DNA of 64,000 nucleotides, taken from Streptomyces sp. NBC_00083. GTDB lineage: Bacteria > Actinomycetota > Actinomycetes > Streptomycetales > Streptomycetaceae. The first letter of the stretch is position 1; every line of letters begins with the position of its first letter. This document shows positions 27,523 to 35,639 of this stretch, piece after piece. The stretch lies in the NCBI RefSeq assembly GCF_026343295.1, contig NZ_JAPELY010000002.1, forward strand, positions 1,550,001 through 1,614,000, read 5' to 3'. The notes beneath the pieces were generated by a model. The model did not search any database and was not told the DNA's origin. It saw only the letters and a program-made list of their open reading frames with translations. Position numbers and translations under genes: made by a program.

Positions 27523-28729
27523 ACTGCTGCTGCCGAAGTTCAACAACAACGACGAGGGCTGCGTCCTGGTCGGCTGGACGGTCGACGACGGCGCCGAGGT
27601 GTCCGCGGACGCGGTCGTCGCCGAGGTCGAGACCGCCAAGGCGTTGGAGGAACTCGTCGCGGACATCGACGGCGTCCTCCACCGGCTCGTCGAGGCGGGA
27701 TCGCACTGCGAGTTCGGGCGGCCGGTGGGGCTGCTGTTCGACAGCGTCGAGGAACGGGACGACTACCTGGCGAGCCCGGCCGCCGCCGGGCTCGCCGCCG
27801 CCCCCGGGGGCCCGGATGAGGGCGAGGACTCCGAGGGCGGTCCGGCCCCGGTCCTCAGCGACGCCGCCCGCACCCTCGCCGAGGAGCACGGCATAGGAGC
27901 CGGGCAACTGCGCGCGCTCGGCAAGCGGATGGTGAAGGCCTCCGACGTCCAGCGGCTCATCGACCAGGGGGCAACGGACCAGGAGCCGGCCCCCGACGCG
28001 GCCGGGCCGGCCGAGGAGACCCAGGAGACCCAGGAGGCCGAGGCGTCCGAGGACGCGGAGGTCGTCAGCCTCAGCCCGCGCCAGCGCGCGGTGGCCGCCG
28101 TCGTCAGCGAGGCGCACCGCACCATCCCGGCCGCCTTCGCCGCGATCGCGGTCGATCTGTCGGCGTTCCGCGCGACCCGCGGCGGCGACGCCCCGTACGG
28201 CCTGGTCGAGCTCCTGGTCAAGGCCATTGCCGCCCGCCATGCCGACTTCCCGCTGTTCTTCGCCACACCCGGTGGGGGCCATACCCTCACCCTCGCGCCG
28301 GCCCCCAACGTCGGGGTCACCATCGACGTCGGGACGGGACTGTTCATCCCCGTGCTCAAGGACGCCGACCTCCGTGCGATCGACGAGCTGACCGACGACC
28401 TCATGGACTTCCGGGTCAGCGCCCTGCGGCAGAACTTCCGCGAGGACGCGTTCGCCGACGAGGCCATCACCCTTTCGCTGCACAACGATCCGGACATCGT
28501 CCTGGCCGCGCCGATCGTCCATCCGGGCCGCACCTGCGTCGTGACCCTGTGCGCCGAGCGGAGCGAGGTGGCCCTGGCCGAGGACGGCGTGCCGTTCACT
28601 CGGCCCGTCACCACGGTCGCGGTCACCTACGACCACCGCTATCTCAACGGCCGTGACGCGGTCCGCTTCCTCACGGAGGTGAAGCGGGACCTGGAGAGCG
28701 CCGACTCCATCGCCCGGCTCGCGGGCTGA
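27515..28729 (+). CDS. 2-oxoacid dehydrogenase E2 (lipoyl dihydrolipoamide acyltransferase)
   Basis: A 404-residue E2. A lipoyl domain fills residues 1-80 with the lipoylated lysine in VETAKA (about residue 42). A peripheral-subunit binding domain is at 115-155, and the acyltransferase domain at 185-404 has the catalytic DHRYLNG near 372. All key residues are present. No dihydrolipoamide dehydrogenase (E3) is nearby, so a housekeeping E3 must reoxidise it, or the complex only transfers acyl groups. A strong hairpin terminator follows 8 bp after the stop. Confidence 0.9.
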   Translation: MRELLLPKFNNNDEGCVLVGWTVDDGAEVSADAVVAEVETAKALEELVADIDGVLHRLVEAGSHCEFGRPVGLLFDSVEERDDYLASPAAAGLAAAPGGPDEGEDSEGGPAPVLSDAARTLAEEHGIGAGQLRALGKRMVKASDVQRLIDQGATDQEPAPDAAGPAEETQETQEAEASEDAEVVSLSPRQRAVAAVVSEAHRTIPAAFAAIAVDLSAFRATRGGDAPYGLVELLVKAIAARHADFPLFFATPGGGHTLTLAPAPNVGVTIDVGTGLFIPVLKDADLRAIDELTDDLMDFRVSALRQNFREDAFADEAITLSLHNDPDIVLAAPIVHPGRTCVVTLCAERSEVALAEDGVPFTRPVTTVAVTYDHRYLNGRDAVRFLTEVKRDLESADSIARLAG

Positions 28730-28736
28730 GAGACCG

Positions 28737-28782
28737 CCGGGGCCGGTGGGGGAACGTCATCCCGTTCCCCCACCGGCCCCGG
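28737..28782. terminator. Bidirectional hairpin terminator
   Basis: A perfect 20-bp stem (28737-28756 with 28763-28782) and a 6-base loop, lying between the convergent E2 and luciferase-like genes. It ends the hydrazine operon and could also stop the opposing transcript. Confidence 0.88.
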
Positions 28783-28848
28783 CGCGCTCCCGTGCCTCCG
28801 CACCCGGGCCGGCGATCGCGGCGGCACGGGGACGGGTAGGGGCCGGGC

Positions 28849-29892
28849 TCAGTCCGTGCGCTCGCGGGACGCGTCGGCGCCGCACGCGTCCTGAAGTCGC
28901 TTGAGGTGGGTCAGGCCGGTCATGACCTCGTCCGTGGGCAGTCCGAAGTCGATGAGACACGCGATCTCGTCCACGCCGAGCTCCGCGAGCCGCGCCACGA
29001 CCTCCTCGCCCTTGTCCACCGAGCCGAGCAGGCCCACGTTGTCGAAGTAGTGATCGAAGGCCCGCTCGACGAGCATGTCGATCTCGTCCGGCTCCAGGTC
29101 TCCGGTGCTGAGGTCCGACGACAGGATCAGCCCGAGCGAGCTGCGCATGTAGGCGCTCAGCGACGGCCGGACCAGCTCACGGACCGCGTCGGTGTCCTCA
29201 CCGAGGCAGGTGTGCACCATCACCGCGACATGGCCCGGCCAGCCGGCGTCGGCCGCGGCCGCGCGGTACTCGGCGATCTTGTGCGCCAGTTGTTCGGGAG
29301 TCTGTCCGAGGAGGTGGGTGAGGAGCCCGGCGCCGATCCGGCCGGCGCTCCGGAAGGTCTCGACGTCGCCGACACTGGCGATCCAGACCGGCAGGTCGCT
29401 CTGTACCGGCGGCGGGTACGACCGCACCTTCACCGGGGTCCCCGCGCCGTCGATGACCTCGATCGCCTCGCCGCGCCACAGGGCACGCACCTGCTCGATC
29501 CGCTCGTACATCTCCTCGCGGCGGTTCGTGTACGCGGCCGGATTCAGGGCGAAGTCGACGGCGTGCCAGCCGGAGGCGAAGGACACCCCGACCCGGCCCC
29601 CGGAGATGTTGTCCACCACGGACCACTCCTCGGCGATGCGCAGCGCGTGGTGCAGTGGTGCCACCACGCTGCCCGCCCGGATCTTGACACGCTCCGTCGT
29701 CGCGGCGATCGCCGCACTGGTCACCGAGGGGTTCGGATAGGTCCCGCCGAAGGGGTGGAAATGGCGTTCCGGGGTCCACACCGCCGCCAGACCGTTCTCA
29801 TCGGCGAAGCGGGCGCCTTCGAGCAGCAACCGGTACCGGTCGGCCTCGGCGCCTCCGCTGTCGTTGGCGAAATAGAAGAGGCTGAGATCCAT
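28849..29892 (-). CDS. Luciferase-like flavin-dependent monooxygenase of the assembly-line-associated type
   Basis: A 347-residue bacterial-luciferase-fold protein (LLM, MupA/Atu6239-like subgroup) with FYFANDSGG at the start, the TPERHFHPFGG loop and NISGGRVGVSFASGWH. Such proteins work with FMNH2 and are often encoded with, or embedded in, NRPS/PKS lines, where they hydroxylate or oxidise carrier-bound chains. It is the only gene here transcribed leftward in the middle of the cluster. A promoter with the cluster palindrome lies upstream. The ATG at 29892 follows GGGGAG. Substrate unknown. Confidence 0.85.
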   Translation of the reverse strand: MDLSLFYFANDSGGAEADRYRLLLEGARFADENGLAAVWTPERHFHPFGGTYPNPSVTSAAIAATTERVKIRAGSVVAPLHHALRIAEEWSVVDNISGGRVGVSFASGWHAVDFALNPAAYTNRREEMYERIEQVRALWRGEAIEVIDGAGTPVKVRSYPPPVQSDLPVWIASVGDVETFRSAGRIGAGLLTHLLGQTPEQLAHKIAEYRAAAADAGWPGHVAVMVHTCLGEDTDAVRELVRPSLSAYMRSSLGLILSSDLSTGDLEPDEIDMLVERAFDHYFDNVGLLGSVDKGEEVVARLAELGVDEIACLIDFGLPTDEVMTGLTHLKRLQDACGADASRERTD

Positions 29893-29970
29893 CGTGAGTT
29901 CTCCCCAGCGGATACGGTTCGGAGTCGGGGTGTATGGCGAACATCGTTCGGTAAATGCGCCCGTTCCTGA

Positions 29971-30000
29971 TTCATAGCACCCGCGTTCTTCGTGGACGCA
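29971..30000 (-). promoter_or_regulatory. Promoter of the luciferase-like monooxygenase gene
   Basis: On the minus strand TGCGTC (29995-30000) is followed after 18 bp by TATGAA (29971-29976). The near edge of the palindrome at 30040 is 39 bp before the -35 hexamer, the same distance as at the promoter at 48487-48516. Read by eye, not tested. Confidence 0.5.
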
Positions 30001-30039
30001 CTCACTGCGGACCCTGGTGGCAATCGACCGCCGGAATGT

Positions 30040-30057
30040 TGTCTCGCTGGCGAGACA
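30040..30057. promoter_or_regulatory. Cluster palindrome, copy 3, in the divergent monooxygenase/MbtH region
   Basis: TGTCTCGCTGGCGAGACA, identical to copy 2 and flanked by TGT/AGC. It lies 147 bp from the luciferase-like ATG and 55 bp from the MbtH GTG, so it could control either or both. The -35/-10 spacing fits the leftward promoter. Confidence 0.75.
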
Positions 30058-30112
30058 AGCGCACGATGGACACGACCTTCGGGAAATCAGGTTTCGTTCA
30101 TACAGGAGAGCC

Positions 30113-30340
30113 GTGGCCCATCCGTTCGAAGATGAGGAAGGCGTTCATCTGGTCCTGGTCGACAGCGAGGAGCAGTACTCGCTGTGGCCGGTGTCCCGTG
30201 GCGTGCCCACCGGCTGGCCGGTCGCGCACCACGCGGACACGCGGACGGACTGCCTTGCACATGTGGCCGCGCACTGGTCGGACCTGCGGCCCGCGAGCCT
30301 GCGCGAACTGACCGACGACGTACGAGAGGTGGCCAGGTGA
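30113..30340 (+). CDS. MbtH-like protein (first copy)
   Basis: A 75-residue MbtH-family protein: HPFEDEEGVHLVLVDSEEQYSLWP, then VPTGWPV and the end motif WSDLRPASLRE, with the three conserved tryptophans. These proteins bind adenylation domains and are needed for their folding or activity. The GTG at 30113 follows AGGAG by four bases. It overlaps the free PCP gene downstream (GTGA). Longer upstream frames lack homology. Confidence 0.92.
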   Translation: MAHPFEDEEGVHLVLVDSEEQYSLWPVSRGVPTGWPVAHHADTRTDCLAHVAAHWSDLRPASLRELTDDVREVAR

Positions 30341-30594
30341 CGGTCGACAGCGGGTTCCGCAACCCCATGGACGAGCTGGTGGTCGGCAAGGTGCGGGAGC
30401 TTCTCGGGAATCCGGGCATCGGCATCGGCGACGACTTCCTGGCCGTCGGCGGCAACTCCATCATCGCCGTCCGCCTCGGTCAGGCCCTCCGCCAGGAGCT
30501 GGGGATTTCCCGGATCACGGGCGTCATCCTCAAGAACCCCTTGCTCAGCGACCTCAGTGACGTACTGACCGAACTGGTCGGCAAGGCGTCCTGA
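30337..30594 (+). CDS. Free-standing peptidyl carrier protein
   Basis: An 85-residue carrier protein with the NRPS-type attachment motif FLAVGGNSIIAVRL (Ser near residue 37). The GTG start at 30337 overlaps the MbtH stop. A discrete PCP next to MbtH suggests an amino acid is activated in trans and modified on this carrier, for example by the luciferase-like or other oxygenase. Its loading adenylation domain is not adjacent. Confidence 0.88.
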   Translation: MTVDSGFRNPMDELVVGKVRELLGNPGIGIGDDFLAVGGNSIIAVRLGQALRQELGISRITGVILKNPLLSDLSDVLTELVGKAS

Positions 30595-30687
30595 TCCCGG
30601 CGTCGGAGCGGAACACGCTTCGGCCGCTGCCCCGGCGGCGGGGTTCTGTGGTTCGATTCTCCGTGCCGGCCAAGGAGATGCCTCTCG

Positions 30688-30705
30688 TGTCTCGCCGGCA
30701 AGACA
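30688..30705. promoter_or_regulatory. Cluster palindrome, copy 4 (one mismatch), upstream of the PKS/NRPS operon
   Basis: TGTCTCGCCGGCAAGACA carries a single substitution (A for G at the 13th base). It lies 118 bp before the GTG of the acyltransferase gene, in a 229-bp intergenic space. No clear promoter hexamers at the spacing found at copies 3, 5 and 6. Confidence 0.7.
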
Positions 30706-30823
30706 ATGGCGCATCGACCTTTTCTGGGAATTCGGCGTCATCCCCCTTTCGGTCCGTTGAACAATCTCGCGGGCTCATATGACTGGCTTTCTCCAGATGT
30801 GACAGATCGGTTGGAGTTCCTTC

Positions 30824-32302
30824 GTGTCCGGAATGCCGTACGACAAGGGTCAGGTCATATCGGATTCCGGCAGCAATTCCGGAATCCGGCCGCGGACCGG
30901 CTTCCTGTTCTCGGGGCAGAGCTCGGAGTACGTCGGCATGGGCGTCGGACTCCACCGCGAGCACGCGTTGTTCCGCGCGGCCATCGACCGGCACGCCGAC
31001 CAGTTCCGGCGGCTCACCGGCGTCGCTCCGCTCGACGTGTTCGCCGACCCGGCGGCCCAGACCCGGGCCGAGCTGCTCCAGCCGGCGGTCTTCCTGCTCC
31101 AGGTCGCGCTCGCGGAGTTCTGGACCGCGTGCGGGGTGCGGCCGGACGCGGTGGCGGGCCACAGCCTCGGCGAGTACGCGGCCGCCTGCGTGGCGGGGGT
31201 GTTCGGCGTCGAGGAGGGGCTCGAACTCGTCAGCGCCCGCGGCCGCGCCTTCGCGGCGGTGCCCGGCGCCGGCCGGATGGTCGCCGTGGGCGGCCCCGAC
31301 CCGGCGGAGCTGGAACGCATGGTCGCGGCCTACGGCGACGCGGCTTCGGTGGCCGCGTACAACGCTCCGGAACGGATCGTCGTCTCCGGCACCGACGTGG
31401 CGATGGAGGAGCTGGCGGCGGCGTTCGAGCGGCAGGGCCGGCCGACCGTCCCGCTGGAGACCACCCACGCCTTCCACTCGACGCTGGTCGCCCCGGCCGT
31501 TCCGGCACTGGTCGCGGCGGCAGGCCGCGTGCGGCACCGGGCCCCGGCGGTGCCGATGGTCCTGAACCTCACCGGGGGCTGGGCCGCGAGCGGGGACATC
31601 GGCGCACCGTACTGGGGCCGGCAGCTCACCTCGCCGGTCAGGTTCACGGCGGGAGTCCGGGCCCTGATGGACGAGGGCTGCACGGTCTTCCTGGAGGTGG
31701 GGCCCGGACGGTCGCTGACCACGGCCGGCCGGGCGCAGAGCGACGGCGGTGAGCTCTGGCTGGCGGGGCTCGCGCCTCGGAGACCGGACTCGACGACGGT
31801 CCTCGAGCACTTGACCGCGTTGGAGGAAGCGGGGATTCCGGTGGACTGGGTGCGGTACCACGCGCCGTTCCGTGCCGGCCCGACGACGGCCGGTGGGAAG
31901 CCGGAAGCGGACCGGCCGGAAGCGGTCGGGGCCGCCCCGGCGCCCCCTGCCGAGCTGCCGTTCCGGATCGAACGGGTCGTGATCCACGCGTCGGCGAGTG
32001 CCGCGGGCTCCGGAGTCGCGGTGGTCCGGCCCCGGCCGGGCGGGGCGGCGCGCGAGGTCGTCGACGTCTCGGTCGTCGACGCCGCCGGCCGGCCGGTCGT
32101 CGAGGTCGTCGGGCTCGAACTCGGGGCGCGGCCCGGTGCCGAGGCGGGCGGGCCGGACCAGCTCCCGCCCGAAGAGGCGGTGCGGCTGCTGGGCTCGCTC
32201 GACGCGCTGACCGAGGACCAACTGCACGCCCTCCTGCCCCGGTTGGCAGGCCCAGGCGCTTCCACCCCGTCGGATCGACCGAGGAGTGACACCCATGACT
32301 GA
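30824..32302 (+). CDS. Free-standing malonyl-type acyltransferase with a residual PKS C-terminal region
   Basis: A 492-residue protein. The AT domain spans about residues 25-320: GQSSEYVGMG, the nucleophile motif GHSLGEY (Ser near 114) and HAFHS near 216, the signature of malonyl-CoA preference. The segment at 375-435 (VVIHASA..VVDVSVVDAAGRPVVEVVGLEL) resembles one strand-rich half of a PKS dehydratase hot-dog fold without its catalytic motifs, followed by a linker. The protein looks cut from a modular PKS. The KS protein downstream has a dead AT, so this AT most likely loads its ACP in trans. The GTG at 30824 follows GGAG by 7-8 bases. Confidence 0.85.
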   Translation: MSGMPYDKGQVISDSGSNSGIRPRTGFLFSGQSSEYVGMGVGLHREHALFRAAIDRHADQFRRLTGVAPLDVFADPAAQTRAELLQPAVFLLQVALAEFWTACGVRPDAVAGHSLGEYAAACVAGVFGVEEGLELVSARGRAFAAVPGAGRMVAVGGPDPAELERMVAAYGDAASVAAYNAPERIVVSGTDVAMEELAAAFERQGRPTVPLETTHAFHSTLVAPAVPALVAAAGRVRHRAPAVPMVLNLTGGWAASGDIGAPYWGRQLTSPVRFTAGVRALMDEGCTVFLEVGPGRSLTTAGRAQSDGGELWLAGLAPRRPDSTTVLEHLTALEEAGIPVDWVRYHAPFRAGPTTAGGKPEADRPEAVGAAPAPPAELPFRIERVVIHASASAAGSGVAVVRPRPGGAAREVVDVSVVDAAGRPVVEVVGLELGARPGAEAGGPDQLPPEEAVRLLGSLDALTEDQLHALLPRLAGPGASTPSDRPRSDTHD

Positions 32303-35300
32303 CCACGACCTCAGGAAGAGGCTGGAGACGGCGCTTCGGGCACGGGCCGGACAGGCACGCACCGAGCATCCGCTCTCGTACGCGCAGAGCTCCTTGCTGC
32401 TGCTGCATCAGATGGACCCGGACAGCGCGTCCTACAACGTCGCCCTCACGGCCCGGTTCACCGGCGGATTCGACTCCGCCGTGTTCCACCGGGCGTTGCA
32501 GTCGCTCGTCGGGCGGCACGCGTCGCTGCGCACCACGTTCAGCCGGGCGGGCGCCGACGACGGGGGCGGCCCCACGGGCCGTCAGACCGTGCACGGCTGG
32601 CTCGAACCCGACTTCGCCGAACTGGACGCGCGCCAGTGGACCGAGAAAGAAGTCCAGGAGGCGGTACGCGCCGCCTATCGCGAGCCGTTCGCCCTGGTGA
32701 GCGGGTCGCCCCTGCGTGTGCGGTCCTATCGGGTGGCGCCCGGAGAAGCGGTCGTGCTGCTGGCGGCCCACCACGTGGTGTGCGACTTCTGGTCGCTCGG
32801 CACCATGCTGGCCGAACTCGAACAGCTCTACGCCGCCGAGGCCGAACGGCGCCCGGCGGGGCTGCCCGGGAACAACCGGCCGTACAGCGACTTCGTCGCG
32901 TACCAGCGGGAGTTGATGGCCGGCGAGCGGGGTGCTGGGGCCCGCGCCTACTGGCACGCGCAGCTGGCCGGCCCCGTGGAGCCGGTCCGGTGGCCGCAGT
33001 TCGATCTGGACCCGGCGGACACTGACGGCGGCGGCTCGCTCATGTTCCCCCTCCCCGCGGAGCTCGCCGCGGACGTGTTCGCGCTGGCCAAGGCGGAAGC
33101 GGTCACGCCCTACGCGGTCTTGCTGACGGCCTTTCAGATCCTGGTCGGCCGCTACACCGGCCGGCACGACGTGCTGGTAGGGAGCCCGTTCGCCGGCCGC
33201 ACGGACCCCGCGCTGTCCGAATGCGTCGGGAACTTCATGAACCCCGTCGTGCTGCGGGCCGACCTGAGCGACGCGGTCTCGTTCCGCGAGCAGCTCGGCC
33301 GGACCCGACGCACGGTCGCCGAGGCGTTCGAGCACCAGGACTACCCCTTCGAGCTGCTCGTCGGCGAGCTGGCGCCGCGCCGGACGGACGGCCGCAATCC
33401 GCTCTTCCAGACGATGTTCATCTACCAGAAGTCCGGCCGGCATCCAGCCCACGCCGCCCTCCATGTGGCCGACGACGGTGCGTCCCCGGCCGCCTGGGCC
33501 GGACTGACCGCGGCGCCGTTCCCGCTGGACAAACAGGACGACCAGCTCGAACTCCTGCTGGAGGTCGTCCACGACGGTGACCGCCTCGTCGGAGTGCTCA
33601 AGTACCGCAAGTCCGTCTTCTCCGCCGCCGCGGCCGGCCGCGCCGCCGAGCACTACACGACGCTGCTGCGGGCCGCGGTCACCGACCCGGACCGCGCTGT
33701 GCCGGATCTGCCGCTCCTGGACGAGGCCGGGCACGGCGACGGCCGGAGCCCCGAGCCGGTGTCCGTCGCGCCGGACGACAGCCTGGCGGCCCGCTTCCGG
33801 CAGGCCGCGGAGCAGTACGCCCACCGCACGGCCGTGCGCTGCGGCGCGGACGAACTCACCTACGCCGGACTCGACGAGCTGGCCGGGCGCTGGGCGGCCC
33901 GGCTGCGCGCCGAGGGCGTCCGACCGGGCAGCCGGGTCGCCCTCCTGCTCGAACCCTCCCTCGACACGGTGGCCGCGCTCGTCGCGGTCCAGCGCGTCCG
34001 GGCGGCCCACGTGGTCCTGGATCCGTCCTGGCCCGCGGCATGGCACCGGGCGGTGCTCGACGACAGCGGAGCGCACCTGGTGCTCACCCAGCCGGACCTG
34101 GCCGGTCTGCTGGCGGGGGCCGCGGTGCCGGTCCTGGTCATGCCGGACACCGAGCTGCCGCCGGCCGGCGAGCCCGGCGATCTGCCGCGGGCCGGCGATG
34201 TGGCCCACACGGTCTACACGTCCGGCCCGGCCGGGACACCGCTGGGGACCGACATCGAGCACGGCAATGTCCTGGCCCTGTTGGAGTCGATGCGTGAGCA
34301 CGCCGCCTTCGACGAGACCGCGGTCGGGGCGCTCTTCCACCCGGCCGGTTCCGAGCCGGCCCTGTGGGGTGCCCTGCTGGCCGGGGCGTGCCTGGTCGTC
34401 GTGGCTCCGGGGGAGGCCCGGTCGCCCGACCGCGTCCACGCGCTGCTCGTCGAGGAACGGGTCACGCACCTGGTCCAGACGCCCTCCGCCCTGCACGGCC
34501 TGGACGCCGTGATCGGGCGGACCGGGGCCGAGGGCCTGGCGCTGCGGCACGTCTTCTCGTGCGGCGGGCCGCTGCCCGCGCCGCTCGCCCGGAACGTCCG
34601 CGCGTGGTGCGGGACGCTGTGGACCGGGTACGGCCCGGCCGAGACCACGGGCTGGGTCACCGCGCAGCCCGTCCGGCCCGAGGACTGCGCGGGAACCGCC
34701 GTACCGGCAGGGCTTCCGCTGGCGAACGGCCGCATTCACATCCTCGACGAGCACGGGCACCCGGTACCGCGGGAGTTCACCGGCGAGCTCCACATCGGCG
34801 GACCGTGCGTCGGCCGGGGCTACGTCGACCAGCCGGGGCTGACGAAGGAACGCTTCCTGGAGAGCCCCCTCGAACCGGGGGGCCGGCTGTTCCGCACCGG
34901 CGATCTGGCGCGGATCGACACCACGGGTCGACTGCACCTCCTGGGCCGTGCCGACAACCAGGTGGTGGTGGACGGGTTCCGGGCCGAACTGCAAGGCCTG
35001 GAAGCCCGGTTGGACGAGCTGGCCGGTGTCGCACGGTCGGCGGCGCTGCTCGTCGGCGAGGGTGCCGACGACCGCCGGCTCGTCGCCTGCGTGGTCCCCG
35101 AACCGGGGGCGGACGTGACGGAGAGCGCCCTGCTGGCGGAGCTGGGCTCCGCATTGCCGCCCTCCCTGCTGCCCACCGAGATCAGGTCGGTCGACGCGTT
35201 CCCGCTCGACGCGGACCGCAGGACCGACCGCGCCGCACTGGCCGCACACTTCGCCGGCGCGGCCGCCCGAACCGGCGCCGCCGGGGCGCCGAGCGACCAC

Positions 35301-35639
35301 GAGCGCCGGGTGACGGCCGTCTGGCAGCAGGTACTGCGACGCCAGGACATCGGGCGCGACGACAACTTCTTCGACCTGGGCGGCACGTCCATGCTGCTGG
35401 CCCAAGTCCACGAACTGCTCGCCGGCGACGCCGTGAACCAGCCGCTGAAGGGGTCCGAACTGTTCCGCTATCCCACCGTGGCCACGCTGGCCGCACGCCT
35501 CGGCCGGGCCGCCTCCGAGCCCGCCGCCGGCGCGGGCCGCGACCGCGGCCGGACAGCGGGCCGCCGCGCCCGGCCGGCGGACGACACGGTCCGCGGCGCG
35601 CGCCTGCGGGCCCGGGAACGGGGAGGCAAGAATGCCTGA
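32295..35639 (+). CDS. NRPS module C-A(degenerate)-PCP
   Basis: 1114 residues. The condensation domain (about 20-450) has an intact HHVVCD motif near 158. The adenylation domain (about 480-985) is damaged at every key site. The P-loop reads TSGPAGTPLG, so the lysine is lost. The substrate-anchoring Asp of the FDxS motif is absent (HPAGSEPALW). The A10 lysine (NGKxDR) is replaced in DADRRTDR. The PCP has GGTSM near 1031 and should be functional. So the domain probably cannot adenylate, and the PCP would be loaded by another enzyme or only relay the chain. The ATG at 32295 (GAGGAG eight bases before) is preferred over the GTG at 32286. Confidence 0.87.
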   Translation: MTDHDLRKRLETALRARAGQARTEHPLSYAQSSLLLLHQMDPDSASYNVALTARFTGGFDSAVFHRALQSLVGRHASLRTTFSRAGADDGGGPTGRQTVHGWLEPDFAELDARQWTEKEVQEAVRAAYREPFALVSGSPLRVRSYRVAPGEAVVLLAAHHVVCDFWSLGTMLAELEQLYAAEAERRPAGLPGNNRPYSDFVAYQRELMAGERGAGARAYWHAQLAGPVEPVRWPQFDLDPADTDGGGSLMFPLPAELAADVFALAKAEAVTPYAVLLTAFQILVGRYTGRHDVLVGSPFAGRTDPALSECVGNFMNPVVLRADLSDAVSFREQLGRTRRTVAEAFEHQDYPFELLVGELAPRRTDGRNPLFQTMFIYQKSGRHPAHAALHVADDGASPAAWAGLTAAPFPLDKQDDQLELLLEVVHDGDRLVGVLKYRKSVFSAAAAGRAAEHYTTLLRAAVTDPDRAVPDLPLLDEAGHGDGRSPEPVSVAPDDSLAARFRQAAEQYAHRTAVRCGADELTYAGLDELAGRWAARLRAEGVRPGSRVALLLEPSLDTVAALVAVQRVRAAHVVLDPSWPAAWHRAVLDDSGAHLVLTQPDLAGLLAGAAVPVLVMPDTELPPAGEPGDLPRAGDVAHTVYTSGPAGTPLGTDIEHGNVLALLESMREHAAFDETAVGALFHPAGSEPALWGALLAGACLVVVAPGEARSPDRVHALLVEERVTHLVQTPSALHGLDAVIGRTGAEGLALRHVFSCGGPLPAPLARNVRAWCGTLWTGYGPAETTGWVTAQPVRPEDCAGTAVPAGLPLANGRIHILDEHGHPVPREFTGELHIGGPCVGRGYVDQPGLTKERFLESPLEPGGRLFRTGDLARIDTTGRLHLLGRADNQVVVDGFRAELQGLEARLDELAGVARSAALLVGEGADDRRLVACVVPEPGADVTESALLAELGSALPPSLLPTEIRSVDAFPLDADRRTDRAALAAHFAGAAARTGAAGAPSDHERRVTAVWQQVLRRQDIGRDDNFFDLGGTSMLLAQVHELLAGDAVNQPLKGSELFRYPTVATLAARLGRAASEPAAGAGRDRGRTAGRRARPADDTVRGARLRARERGGKNA

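Noticed and set aside
30633..30673. Possible tRNA 3' end (GGTTCGATTC followed by CCA)
   Set aside because: The T-stem does not pair, and no D-arm or anticodon arm fits upstream, so it is a chance match; it is also not repeated as an attachment site.
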